Below, piece after piece: positions 33,701 to 42,459 of a stretch of 48,685 nt of DNA. A program made the position numbers and the translations under genes. The DNA is from Sedimentisphaerales bacterium (GTDB lineage: Bacteria; Planctomycetota; Phycisphaerae; Sedimentisphaerales; Anaerohalosphaeraceae): contig JANQGW010000046.1 in the NCBI GenBank assembly GCA_028282905.1, positions 1 through 48,685 of the forward strand, read 5' to 3'. The notes beneath the pieces are model-generated. The model was not told the origin of the DNA. It made no database searches and saw only the letters and a list, made by a program, of their open reading frames with translations. Positions within the stretch are counted from its first letter, which is position 1; the number at the start of each line of letters is the position of its first letter.

Positions 33701-36092
33701 GGGCTGCTGAAAAGTCTCCCTGAATCGCATAGACCATATTTAACGAGGAGGCGGTATATTTGTCAAGATGAGACAGCAGAAAGGTTTCAAGCTCTTCAAA
33801 TCGTCCGCTTTTTTGCGATGTTAAAACAGCCCAGGCCAGAGCGTACTGTTTATCGGCGGATTCCTGAGCCTGGTGGAAGGCTGTGATAAATGTTGGCAGA
33901 TCATTCGCATCGGCTTGGGTGTAAAGCTGAATGCCGGTTTTCATGGTTTCCGTGTAGTCAGCTTGTGCGATGCCGCAGATAATCAGCATCGCCGTTACGA
34001 CGGCCATTGCCCGACGAGGCATTCTCCGGCGTATGACACGAATCAAAAAACACACGAAACTAACCAGCAGGCAATAGCTGGCCAGGTCTGTCGTTTGTAT
34101 CCGTTCAATCGGATCGGAAGCCTCAATCGTTCCGATCTGCCGGGCCAGTACATTATCCGGCCGACAGGATTTAATTTCAAAGTCATGGCTTCGCTCCGGC
34201 TCAGACACAGTTGCTTCGGGCAGTTGATATAGCCGTCGGCAGAGATTCTGTAACAGTTTTTCGGTGCCGTCTTTGTTGAAAATGTCACTGTGACTGGCGA
34301 TGACCTTGCCCAATCCAAACTGCCATTCCGTCAGGACGGGATTATCAGCTGCCTGCAAAAGGGTTACGGCTGACAGTTTGACGGTGGCGGGGATATAGCC
34401 AAAATCTGTTGGCAGTCCTGGAAGGCTGATGCCTGCCGGATTATCGGTTGTCGGAATGCTTAAAGGCGAACTGTTTTGACGGAACAGCCCGGTGTCTTTT
34501 GCGGATAGTGTTTTAATATCAATCTTCGGCAGCGAAAATCGGTCCGTGGCATGAAAAAACTTTCCGCCGCCGTACAGGCTCATCTCCGACAAAAATCCGG
34601 TGTTAGTAGAAGGCCCGGTCAGCACAAATGAAATGTTAATATTGTCCTCACGAATCCGCCGCAGCAGGCTTGTGTAATCGGCGGACTCAATGCCGCCGTC
34701 AGTTATGACGACGATGTGCCGGGACGCCGCTTCGGTATTCAGTAAACCGTAGTAAGCCTCTTCAATAGCTGGCAGAATGACCGTTCCGCCGCCGGCGGTT
34801 AAGCGATTGATGGCCCGGTTCAGGTCAATTCGGTTCGCCGCCGACTGGATCGGCGCTGCCCATTTACGATTGCCGTAAAACTCCACAATGCCGGCCTTAT
34901 CGTATTCGCTCAAACGCTCAAACGTGCTGCGAATAATGCCCTTGGCCAGAATCAACCGACTGCCCCGCATAGAGCCGGAAGTGTCAACGATAAACACAAT
35001 ACAGCCGTCCGGACTGGCCTGAGTAGTTTGTCGATGCAGTTTAGCCGGCAGCAGCTCAGAAAATGGTTCGAGACTGAAAAAATTGTCCTTAAGCATGGTT
35101 GATCCTGGCAGAACCAGCAGGCCCATACCGCTTGTGACACGATGCTTCAGGACGTTTAAATACCCCTCCGTTATTTGGTTCCGGCCGCAATCGGCAAGAA
35201 CCAGGAGATCACAAGTTTCGGGGATATTATCGGTTGATTCTGATAGATATGCGTAATCGCCTAGCAGTTGATCAATAGCCTGACAGTCTGAAATACTACC
35301 CAAGATACACACATGCGGCTTAGGATGAATAGTCATTTGAATTCGGAGACTGTTATTTTTAAAAGATGTATCTGTGTCGACCGTAACCGTGAGTGTGTAA
35401 TCGAGGCTGTCTGAATTGGTTTCAACCGGCAGAGAAAACATATTCAGACCGGTTTGCAGTTCAACGGCTTGCTGTCGAGTATGGCCGCTTGTGTGATTGA
35501 GAAGCTCCAACTGTCCGCTCCCATCAGTGCCGGATTCAATGGTTACCTCCAGACCCGCGGTTTGATTTCGTGTTACTACCGACGGCAGCAAAGCTGACTG
35601 GAGAATGACTTCACGATTTCGATGATATTGTGGAACAATCAATTCAAGGCTGATATTACGACGGGATAATTCCCGGATAGCTGTCTGCAAATCACCGGTG
35701 GTTTCAAGCAAGTCGCTGAATAAATAAATTCGTCCATTTTGTCCGATGTGATTCATTGCAGAAAACAGAGCGGATTCAATATCCGTTCCTGACTCGCTTT
35801 CCGAATGAGTGGTGCCGCCAAATTCAATTCGGATAGGGGCGGCTTTGTCGTCCAGAGAGCGTGTGACAGTGGCCATTTGCGATGTCATATCCGCCGGCTG
35901 CATACTTTCCGAACGATCAATCAGGAAAACAACCGTCTTATTATTATCATGGTAAACGCTGAAAGGCCCGGCCATTGCCGCCAGCGCGGCCGCGACCATT
36001 ACCGCGGCACCGATTTTTCGTGTACGCCAAAAAATTCCGGCAGCGGCAGCGATTGCAACAAATAAAAATGTCAGATGTTCAAATTGTATCAT
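30768..36092 (-). CDS. Giant VWA-domain and TPR membrane protein (1774 residues)
   Basis: Two N-terminal helices (residues 8-45), VWA-1 with metal-ion site DRSES at 59-63, a beta-rich linker, a glutamine-amidotransferase-like stretch around 258-350 (DLLVLADCG, GMGLLVLPGS), VWA-2 with the intact MIDAS DTSGS at 370-374 and VITDGG at 462-467. Two close helices follow at 671-688 and 695-711; the second looks like a signal peptide (ICGIAQA). The remaining ~1060 residues are TPR-like repeats (e.g. AEYLFRCNSLLNAENKGLYL, ALAIVQEALALYPNDLQILL). The join looks like a fusion of a BatA/B-type protein with a separate exported TPR protein. It works presumably with the MoxR ATPase and DUF58 protein upstream. 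The start overlaps the previous stop at 36092. Confidence 0.85.
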   Translation of the reverse strand: MIQFEHLTFLFVAIAAAAGIFWRTRKIGAAVMVAAALAAMAGPFSVYHDNNKTVVFLIDRSESMQPADMTSQMATVTRSLDDKAAPIRIEFGGTTHSESESGTDIESALFSAMNHIGQNGRIYLFSDLLETTGDLQTAIRELSRRNISLELIVPQYHRNREVILQSALLPSVVTRNQTAGLEVTIESGTDGSGQLELLNHTSGHTRQQAVELQTGLNMFSLPVETNSDSLDYTLTVTVDTDTSFKNNSLRIQMTIHPKPHVCILGSISDCQAIDQLLGDYAYLSESTDNIPETCDLLVLADCGRNQITEGYLNVLKHRVTSGMGLLVLPGSTMLKDNFFSLEPFSELLPAKLHRQTTQASPDGCIVFIVDTSGSMRGSRLILAKGIIRSTFERLSEYDKAGIVEFYGNRKWAAPIQSAANRIDLNRAINRLTAGGGTVILPAIEEAYYGLLNTEAASRHIVVITDGGIESADYTSLLRRIREDNINISFVLTGPSTNTGFLSEMSLYGGGKFFHATDRFSLPKIDIKTLSAKDTGLFRQNSSPLSIPTTDNPAGISLPGLPTDFGYIPATVKLSAVTLLQAADNPVLTEWQFGLGKVIASHSDIFNKDGTEKLLQNLCRRLYQLPEATVSEPERSHDFEIKSCRPDNVLARQIGTIEASDPIERIQTTDLASYCLLVSFVCFLIRVIRRRMPRRAMAVVTAMLIICGIAQADYTETMKTGIQLYTQADANDLPTFITAFHQAQESADKQYALAWAVLTSQKSGRFEELETFLLSHLDKYTASSLNMVYAIQGDFSAARRLNEQLKSEACLSAADQKRMDRRVMDIALVSRQFETVSRYYQQQNDMAALMKVHLLAGRRQQALNIAAGINSEKLSSQQMFEWCQTLTEMGFHEKAMEKARILQKRKDDFFYESITFIAEMLLQSQQTDEAVEIILAAKNSFSFSDKQLMELAILLEKAGRIPKAIMVHQAIYERTKATDCLIRIAALEKMAGHHDRAYQLWFDLWQQCREPLMRYQITPFLLDAAVKNNSLVDLVITLEDNMAAGKADDKQIDLLVDIYTSVDDAMTPTELVKQYYGSDSIASLKQQYHICRRCKQYRQCSRILERLIERDAANAADYLQQLAIIAVERAVPTEALRAAEQLKKVQRGLEPELTAGLLAMLGRSEDAMDAYNQMIARRPDNYELWLLWAEQALQCSPTVKNAAVEQLSQQLAQSDNDSHLLVIVDALLNMQAPKPVLQNAYDKTLEYLEKHPGKVYLYRLAVDILAELDPAADPTELLLAASCYAPQRRLAFIREAMDSQGSLSEKRLDLAHLLVFMNWQCSPDQYIKLGQMFLENGDHHLAEYLFRCNSLLNAENKGLYLTIADVYQRRSDFENALAIVQEALALYPNDLQILLETAAYHEILGQFPQAFKLYEKAYSLTHPVAPADQNQPRSKNINPAVRYRKIAFEGMVITSDAALPPQVQDEYQSRMAAEPLVRKKRPASPYSGKPAVKDDKPDIDFKFIDMELEDLIAANVLDFKSARRINDIVNDASPEQADYLYEEFREYGDVMGQTTPLQYLMSALAFKLEKKQQAQEIIRQCYLEHPENRTIEFKLKAIFEDCGQYQPLAETMLAGAQRSPKSPHFWREITRLYYQAGDLEKAKWANAYASGGSHFVLQVLDYLFLYTKEQDIEKMKQYFRKYQVDCRRNDKYYALRWNYWDGDLSPDQSAKRQTAYEVLGNHPQLLDEFERYSKAVYPDRRDCQEYMAAYENLLATKDKEKELKANTLEIKNRKE

Positions 36093-37057
36093 TATATCAG
36101 TTTACCTTGAGTCACCAGGCGAATTTCCAATAACAGAAAACAGACTAAAACCGCCATAAGTCCGGTGGTCAGATTCCAGCGTAATGCATACCCCGGCTGA
36201 TTGTCGATGTTGTCAGTTATTTGTGCTGCAAGGGCAACCGGACGGTTGCGCAGTCCGGCAGCGGCCTCGACAGCTTGCGACATCTGCTCGACAAACCGCG
36301 GAGTTCGCCAGTTCTTCATCAAATCCTCCGGCAGCGTTTCCAGTACCACATCAGCTTGCTCGCGATCCGAACAGTAGTCAAACCGGTTGTCCGCATGGCA
36401 GTAAGCCCTGGCCGGTTCAGCATATTCCGGCAGGAAATAGATTTTAAGGACGACGGGTAAAACCGATTGTCCGGAAGCACATGTGATCACCCGAATATCT
36501 TTCTGCGGTGTCATCTGCTGGCCGGTCAAAACAACGATTTGGGCCTCCGGATCAGCGGCTTTCGCTTCCTTGACGGCCTGTGACAAACCGCTGTAGGGCG
36601 ACCGGCAAACTTCGACAGTATCCACCGCTGCCAATGCCGCATGAGAATGCCTGGTCAGGCTGCCAAGAACTCTAATCTCATCCCCGACAGTCATTAAAAC
36701 GCCCCGGTCGCTTTGCTGCAGCAATGTCCGGGCATGTTTTTGGGCCTGGGGCAGATCGGTCACATTAGACGTATCGAGGACGACAATCGTTTTCTTTAAA
36801 GGCTTGGTAATCGGCGACAGCATACAGGCGATCATCAGTAAAGTAATCCCCAGCAGAAACAGCAATGTTTTCATGGCGCTGAGTTTGCCAAACAGGATAT
36901 TCCGCCGGGATGATTTTATGGCCTGCCGCCAGAACAAAACGGTCGGAACCTCCAAGTTCTTTTGCCTTATTTTCAGAAAATGACTGGCAATAATCACACC
37001 GCCGCCGATGGTCGTCAGCAGCATTGCAAACCCAATTGGAAATCCATTGAATATCAT
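36092..37057 (-). CDS. BatA-like membrane protein with degenerate VWA domain
   Basis: 321 residues. The N-terminus has the BatA-type pair of helices (GFPIGFAMLLTTIGGGVIIA and MKTLLFLLGITLLMIACML) around a basic loop (FWRQAIKSSRRNILF). A VWA-like region follows: TIVVLDTSNVTDLPQAQ, where DTSNV replaces the metal site DxSxS, so metal binding is doubtful. The C-terminal helix is LTTGLMAVLVCFLLLEI. Placed between DUF58 and the giant VWA gene, as in Bat-type operons. Confidence 0.8.
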   Translation of the reverse strand: MIFNGFPIGFAMLLTTIGGGVIIASHFLKIRQKNLEVPTVLFWRQAIKSSRRNILFGKLSAMKTLLFLLGITLLMIACMLSPITKPLKKTIVVLDTSNVTDLPQAQKHARTLLQQSDRGVLMTVGDEIRVLGSLTRHSHAALAAVDTVEVCRSPYSGLSQAVKEAKAADPEAQIVVLTGQQMTPQKDIRVITCASGQSVLPVVLKIYFLPEYAEPARAYCHADNRFDYCSDREQADVVLETLPEDLMKNWRTPRFVEQMSQAVEAAAGLRNRPVALAAQITDNIDNQPGYALRWNLTTGLMAVLVCFLLLEIRLVTQGKLI

Positions 37058-37077
37058 GTTTATTTCAATCTCTTATT

Positions 37078-37917
37078 TTACAGAAATAGTATCCCGGATG
37101 GCGCCACGGATAGAAACTGGTTTTTCAGGTTGTCAGCAGTGTCAATTTCCCGGTACTGCCAGTTTTTTTTGAGACACTCCGCTTCAATCTGGTGGTAATA
37201 GGCCTGCCGACACTGACGGTACCGCTCAATCATCGCTTCGTCAATGCAGCATGGTAGATCGGCGTTGTTTTGCGCATCCTGAAGACGATAATCACCCCGC
37301 TGCGGCGGCTGACGATCCGATGGACTTGACAATTGAAACAGAAACGCGCTGCGGTTGCCGAGATTCAAATTTTGTTTAAATTGCTCATACCCTTCACTGA
37401 AAATCAAGTCGGAGACCACTATCACATGTGACGAGAACTTAGCGGCTACCTTTTGAAGTGATAATATAGGCTGTTGCCCGCTTTCAAGTCTTTCAATGTC
37501 CAGGTTCATTTGCTGAAAACCGGCCCATCCCATATAACGTTGAAAGCGGCCGTTTGCATACAGGCGAACGGTCAGGCCCCGGTTCAGCAGGCAAAAGCCA
37601 AAGGCTGCCGAAAAATGCTTTACGTCATCGACTTTTTTCCCGACAACGATGGATCGTGACAGGTCCGCAACAAGTGTTACTTCAGGGCGTTCCAGCCGCT
37701 CGTACTGTCGCACAAAGAGCGAGCCGTCCCGCTGATAGCGGTTCCAGTCGAGGTGACGAATGTTCTCGCCCGGCGTAAACAGCTGATAATCGCTGAATTC
37801 CTGACTTCCACCGTGATCGCGCGAACGAAAATCCATTGCTACCTTCTGGCGTATTCGTTGCCGGAGGGTTACTTTTACCGCTGATAATATCATGATGTCG
37901 TGAGGACTTAGAATCAT
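37078..37917 (-). CDS. DUF58 domain protein
   Basis: 279 residues. Characteristic start QRIRQKVAMDFRSRDHGGSQ, EFSDYQLFTPGENIRHLDWN and RYQRDGSLFVRQYERLERPE, then VTLVADLSRSI (a VWA-like strand with incomplete metal site) and SSHVIVVSDLIFSEGYEQF. DUF58 proteins are regular partners of MoxR ATPases. It begins directly after the MoxR gene (37918). Confidence 0.9.
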   Translation of the reverse strand: MILSPHDIMILSAVKVTLRQRIRQKVAMDFRSRDHGGSQEFSDYQLFTPGENIRHLDWNRYQRDGSLFVRQYERLERPEVTLVADLSRSIVVGKKVDDVKHFSAAFGFCLLNRGLTVRLYANGRFQRYMGWAGFQQMNLDIERLESGQQPILSLQKVAAKFSSHVIVVSDLIFSEGYEQFKQNLNLGNRSAFLFQLSSPSDRQPPQRGDYRLQDAQNNADLPCCIDEAMIERYRQCRQAYYHQIEAECLKKNWQYREIDTADNLKNQFLSVAPSGILFL

Positions 37918-38913
37918 TTATAGTCTGTTCAATATTTCATTGATTATCTGATCGGCATCAATCTGATCAGCCATAGCGGAAAAGCCCATGGCAATCCGGT
38001 GCCGCAGAGCGATGGCAGCTGAGCCTTTGAGATCTTTGACACTGACGCTGCTGCGACCGTCAAGCAGGGCTTTGACCTTACCGAGCATGACCATGGACTG
38101 GACCGCTCGCGGCGATGCGCCCAAGGTGACATGTTCGCGGACAATTGCCATATCACTGCATTGTGGTTGTGTCGCACGCACCAGGCGAACAACATAATCA
38201 ATCGCTAACTCCGGCGTTTCCACAGCGGCCACTGTTTGCTGCATCTGCAAAACTGTTTCAGCGGTCAGAACCGGTTCAGCGGCGACAACACCGCCGGTAG
38301 TGGTCAGTTCAATAATTTGCCGGTAATCGTCTGTTTCGGGATAACGAACTTTCAATTTTGCCAGGAATCGATCCAACTGGGCTTCCGGCAACGGATAGGT
38401 GCCTTCGTGTTCAACCGGGTTTTGGGTGGCGACAAAAAAGTTTGGATGCGGCAGTTGGATCGTTTCCCGGCCAATTGTGACCTGACCTTCCTGCATCGCC
38501 TCCAGCAGCGCCGATTGCGTTTTTGGTGTCGCCCGGTTAATCTCATCGACCAGGATAAAGTGGCTGATGACCGGCCCTTCCTCAAAGATCAACTGGTGGC
38601 TGCCGTTCTCAGCTTCAACCAGGGTTTTGTGGCCGGTAATATCACTCGGCATCAGGTCAGGCGTACATTGGATGCGTTCGTAATCCATGGCTGTTGCCTG
38701 CGCCAGAGTTTTTGAGAGCATGGTCTTTCCAAGGCCTGGTACACCTTCCAGGAGTGCATGGCCACCGGCGAACAAGACACAGAGTAAATCTTCGACGAGT
38801 TCATTTTGTCCAACAAAACACTGCTGAATTTGTGCTTTTAACGCAGTAAACTGCTGGATAAAATGGTCAATCTGCACTTGGGCTTTCTTTAAGCATTCGG
38901 TTTGAGTAGGCAT
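37918..38913 (-). CDS. MoxR-family AAA+ ATPase
   Basis: 331 residues from ATG 38913 (GAGGA upstream). Walker A EGVPGLGKTMLSKTLAQA, Walker B FILVDEINRATPKTQSALLE, MQEGQVTIG, sensor FFVATQNPVEHEGTYPLPEA, QLDRFLAKL and GASPRAVQSM. MoxR proteins act with VWA proteins as chaperones, often for metal-centre insertion or envelope complexes. The start overlaps the preceding gene by 47 bases. Confidence 0.95.
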   Translation of the reverse strand: MPTQTECLKKAQVQIDHFIQQFTALKAQIQQCFVGQNELVEDLLCVLFAGGHALLEGVPGLGKTMLSKTLAQATAMDYERIQCTPDLMPSDITGHKTLVEAENGSHQLIFEEGPVISHFILVDEINRATPKTQSALLEAMQEGQVTIGRETIQLPHPNFFVATQNPVEHEGTYPLPEAQLDRFLAKLKVRYPETDDYRQIIELTTTGGVVAAEPVLTAETVLQMQQTVAAVETPELAIDYVVRLVRATQPQCSDMAIVREHVTLGASPRAVQSMVMLGKVKALLDGRSSVSVKDLKGSAAIALRHRIAMGFSAMADQIDADQIINEILNRL

Positions 38914-40222
38914 TGAGTTCCTCAAAGTATTGTTGAGTCATCTTTTTAAATTCAGGATTAATAGTATCAGTCCGTACACGTTCTTCGCGACTGTCGGCCG
39001 TTGAAAGTTCTGTTGTTCTGCCGGCTTTTTCCGGTTTCAGCGGAGCTTCGGCTTCAAATGATTTGGATTTCCCTTTGCCCGGCTGGCTGGGAACATGAAC
39101 AGTCAGAATTCGGCCGGGAAACAGCGCGGCGGTGGAACGCGATTTCTTTACGGCTCCCAACCCTCCGCGGCCATTGCCGGGCTTGTCTTTTTTGCCGCTA
39201 CGGCCCAGTTCTCGGCCGGGGGCGGATCGGCGATCACTCAAAAAAGGCCGGCGGCTGCTGTTTTCAAAGGTTTTCAGCGTGTCTTTATCTTTTGCGGCGG
39301 CCTGACGTTGGTCTTCGTAAAGGCCGTCGCCAATATTCAAAGAGTTGCTTTTAATGGATGTCTCGGTGGGCGGTGTCTGCCCCGCGCCGGCACCTTTAAA
39401 ACCGGCTGTTCTTAACAAATTCGTCGAGGCACTGCGACGTTTCATTGTGTTTGACTTTTGACGGATCATATCAGAGGTTACTCCACCGGATGCCTGTGTT
39501 TGGTTCGCGGCGGCGGAAGCCTGTGCAAAGGCGGTGGAAGATATTATTTGCCCTTGAGCGGTTTTATGCTGTCGAGCGGAAAGAAGTGTTCCGTTTTCTG
39601 CTGTCGTATCGTTGCTGACGGTGTCAATCTTTTTAGGCTGTTGCTTCAATGATATTTTTGCCGCAGATGAAACTGTAGAAACTTTTGGCTCGTCATTTGA
39701 TGCTGCGTTAACGGCATGACCGCTGAGAAGGGAAACGTCCATCGCGGCGATACAGGCGGCTGCAACGACACTGATATTCAGCGGCCGATGTGTCGGTTTC
39801 ATATCCCGCTTCAATGCGTCCTGCAAGGCTTCAACTCCCTGCGAGACGGCGTATTGTGCAAAGATTGAATCTTTGTCGGCTTCAAGAAATTCATGGGCGG
39901 TCGAAATCAGATTATGCCGATTGCTGATCCGATCCAGTTCCCGGATGGCTGTAGAACAATCTACTTTGGCAAACCCTTGAAGAACAAGCCGTGCCACCGC
40001 CGAGAGGAGTACAGCCAGTAAAATCAGTCTGACTGCCAGACGGCTCAGATGAAACTCCATCCAGAGAGAAAGGAAGCCCTTATTCAGCAGCATCGCTATG
40101 CAAATCCCGCTTATCATCAGTGAAGTTTGGTGGATTATGCGTCGGACGGCTCCTTTAAAACGCTGCCGCTGAAGTTTCTGCTGCGCCTGCAGCACATGTT
40201 GACAGAATTCCTGAAGTGTCAT
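38867..40222 (-). CDS. Membrane protein with disordered C-terminus, MoxR-operon partner
   Basis: 451 residues. Helices near 31-47 (TSLMISGICIAMLLNKG) and 58-82 (LSRLAVRLILLAVLLSAVAR), a conserved-looking stretch (IRELDRISNRHNLISTAHEF), a third helix near 150-165, and then ~280 residues of low-complexity, Ser/Lys/Arg-rich sequence. The beginning resembles the unnamed membrane proteins common in planctomycete MoxR operons; I cannot give a family. ATGA overlap with the upstream gene. Confidence 0.7.
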   Translation of the reverse strand: MTLQEFCQHVLQAQQKLQRQRFKGAVRRIIHQTSLMISGICIAMLLNKGFLSLWMEFHLSRLAVRLILLAVLLSAVARLVLQGFAKVDCSTAIRELDRISNRHNLISTAHEFLEADKDSIFAQYAVSQGVEALQDALKRDMKPTHRPLNISVVAAACIAAMDVSLLSGHAVNAASNDEPKVSTVSSAAKISLKQQPKKIDTVSNDTTAENGTLLSARQHKTAQGQIISSTAFAQASAAANQTQASGGVTSDMIRQKSNTMKRRSASTNLLRTAGFKGAGAGQTPPTETSIKSNSLNIGDGLYEDQRQAAAKDKDTLKTFENSSRRPFLSDRRSAPGRELGRSGKKDKPGNGRGGLGAVKKSRSTAALFPGRILTVHVPSQPGKGKSKSFEAEAPLKPEKAGRTTELSTADSREERVRTDTINPEFKKMTQQYFEELNAYSNRMLKESPSAD

Positions 40223-41748
40223 TGGCGTTGCTCCTGAATTCGGTCAATGGCCGATTGGATCAGTTCGCCGCCTTGCAGCCGAAGCAACATGGCCGGCTGA
40301 CTGAGCTTGCCTTCCTCGTCATGCAGATGGCCTTCCAGAAAATCGCACGCGTCCTCCACGGTGAAAGCTGTTCGAAATGCGGTATTCTGATCCATTTGCT
40401 TCAAGGCCAGAATAGCCGGCTCACTGGGGTCATCTGTCAGCGAGGCCCGCAGATAGCGTGCCCAAGCACGCGTCCATTCATCATTGGACTGGTGATAGCG
40501 TCCCATCAGGTAATTGGTCAGCGTGTCCTGCGGATTGACAAATAAAGCATTTAATAAATACCTCCGTGCATCTGATAGACGCTGTGTTTCCAGTGCCGTC
40601 CAACCGCTATAAGCATTGATACGACCGGCCAGCAGCGGAGCGTCTTCGGTTTTGTTTATCTGTGTGCCGGCTGTTGTCAGGAACTGTTCTGCCATCGACC
40701 AGTTGTGGTCCTCGATTGCCTGTACTGCATAAGCGGTCATCTGTTCGGCAGCCGGTTTGGGTTTCAGCCCCTGGCAAAAGCGACTGACGGCGGCATCTAT
40801 ACGCTGTGAATCACCGGATTCGACGGCCATTTCCAGCAATGTCCGGCAGGCTTCTTCAACCAGCCGTGATTCTGGATAGTTTTCCAGATAACGCTCAATC
40901 TCTTCGACATCTTCCTCGGCGAATGCATTGTAACACTTCTGCTCGGCCACATCCGATATCATTCCCCCGGGATGATCGAGCAGAGTCAACTGTGAGTTCT
41001 GAATGTCCCAGAAAACCACAAAGTTCTGCCAGAAGCTGTTGGCGATGACACAGTCGCCGACGCCTAACTGGCTGCTGAACTCTTCGTGCGCGCGGATGGC
41101 CGTGTAATCTCGCAAGTTGAGTCCAAAAAAACGACAATTCTCAAAATCCGCTGTTTCACTGCCGGCCAGGGCAGCGGTATCGCCGTCAAAAACACATTCG
41201 TATTCACCCGTTGCCGCAACGACTTTGACTTGGTAGCCGGGGTCCGGCTCAATGCTGCCGACCCATCGACCTTTTACAATGTCACAAGACAGCTGATGTC
41301 CTTCCGGAATTTCAATGTCTCCGTATTCACACAGTCGATTCTGGATATCCAGCATCATCACCGGTGAATCAAACGCGGTGATTCCCAGTATGCCCCACAC
41401 AGGGATTTCATCCAGCAACACCGCGTTCTTTTTGGAGAATTCATCCAATTCGTCAAGCGACTGGGCAATAACCGTAACTCCCTCCAGAGAACGCCCCTTT
41501 AAATCAACCGTTATCGGCTGGTCGCTATCGAGGGCCAACACCTCCTGTGCATCCGCATGGATGAGAAGATCGCAGTTTAATCCAAAATCGACCATCAGAT
41601 TTGCCTTCAGTGTAGCCGGGCCGTTTTGAAGAGTTGCCGGAACACAGATTGCACCGTCAATGTATTGAAAGGGCAATCGCTGCCGTCCCTGAACAGAGCA
41701 CGGCAGCGAAAGCAGTACCAAAAGTGTAAGCGAAAGTTTGGTCATCAT
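40219..41748 (-). CDS. Exported retropepsin-like protein with TPR C-terminus
   Basis: About 509 residues from ATG 41748; the open frame back to 41922 overlaps the pseudopilin gene and is not used. Signal peptide MMTKLSLTLLVLLSLPCSVQ. Residues ~20-270 have the layout of clan-AA aspartic proteases: LMVDFGLNCDLLI (Asp-Phe-Gly instead of Asp-Thr-Gly), PVWGILGITAFDSPVMMLDI, and again VFDGDTAALAG. The C-terminal half is TPR-like (TNYLMGRYHQSNDEWTRAWA). Loss of the Thr in the active-site triad leaves catalysis uncertain. Confidence 0.72.
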   Translation of the reverse strand: MMTKLSLTLLVLLSLPCSVQGRQRLPFQYIDGAICVPATLQNGPATLKANLMVDFGLNCDLLIHADAQEVLALDSDQPITVDLKGRSLEGVTVIAQSLDELDEFSKKNAVLLDEIPVWGILGITAFDSPVMMLDIQNRLCEYGDIEIPEGHQLSCDIVKGRWVGSIEPDPGYQVKVVAATGEYECVFDGDTAALAGSETADFENCRFFGLNLRDYTAIRAHEEFSSQLGVGDCVIANSFWQNFVVFWDIQNSQLTLLDHPGGMISDVAEQKCYNAFAEEDVEEIERYLENYPESRLVEEACRTLLEMAVESGDSQRIDAAVSRFCQGLKPKPAAEQMTAYAVQAIEDHNWSMAEQFLTTAGTQINKTEDAPLLAGRINAYSGWTALETQRLSDARRYLLNALFVNPQDTLTNYLMGRYHQSNDEWTRAWARYLRASLTDDPSEPAILALKQMDQNTAFRTAFTVEDACDFLEGHLHDEEGKLSQPAMLLRLQGGELIQSAIDRIQEQRQ

Positions 41749-41779
41749 ATTATTATTGCTGGCGGTTAGCTGGCGTTCT

Positions 41780-42442
41780 TTACTGGTCACAATGTCTGCC
41801 TGCATGTGAATCGGTGTATAAAACATTGGCTCCTTTACTGCCTTTTTTTCCGAAACTATGCGGGAATTGTCTTTCATTGACATCAATGGTAAAGCCCGGT
41901 TCACTGCCGGAAGCACGAACACCCGGCGTATAGGGTTTATAAATATAGTTGTCCCAGAGCAGCCAGGTTTTGGAGAATCGATTCATCTCATAGGTACGCG
42001 TTTCTTCCAGCATTTTCGCAATGCTGTAAGCGTATGTATTACCCAGATCACGCATCCAGCGATGGGGCTGGCCGGGGCATACCCAAATGGGACTTCCCCC
42101 CTCAATACAGTTATAGTCTTCCAGGACGGCCGCGATGCCAAATTGTTCTTCCAGTCCCCTTCGGTCTTCCGGATTTTTATAGCCGGGTGCTGCTCTGAAA
42201 GGAAAGCCGCCCACAGTGTAGCGATCCGGGAATTTATCATCGTTGTCAGACGCATAGGCATGGAGTCCCAGCCCGATATCATGCAGATGTGCCATGCAGA
42301 CCACTTGCCGGCTTTTTTCTTTGGCTCGATGCAGAGAGGGAACCGCAATAGCCAGCAGTAACGCAATAATCGCAATCACAACCAGCAATTCGATTAGCGT
42401 AAATCCATTTGCCGTATTCTTATACTTCCGGCGAATGTTCAT
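41780..42442 (-). CDS. Type II pseudopilin-like protein (MntR-linked block)
   Basis: 220 residues. Leader MNIRRKYKNTANG, then [40 protein letters not shown]; near the end FPHSFGKKGSKGANVLYTDS and HAGRH, a version of the H-X9-DG box. Fourth pseudopilin of the window, again beside dockerin and PEP-CTERM genes. A run of bases (AGGA) precedes the ATG. Confidence 0.87.
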   Translation of the reverse strand: MNIRRKYKNTANGFTLIELLVVIAIIALLLAIAVPSLHRAKEKSRQVVCMAHLHDIGLGLHAYASDNDDKFPDRYTVGGFPFRAAPGYKNPEDRRGLEEQFGIAAVLEDYNCIEGGSPIWVCPGQPHRWMRDLGNTYAYSIAKMLEETRTYEMNRFSKTWLLWDNYIYKPYTPGVRASGSEPGFTIDVNERQFPHSFGKKGSKGANVLYTDSHAGRHCDQ

Positions 42443-42459
42443 TGCAAGACATCCTTTCC

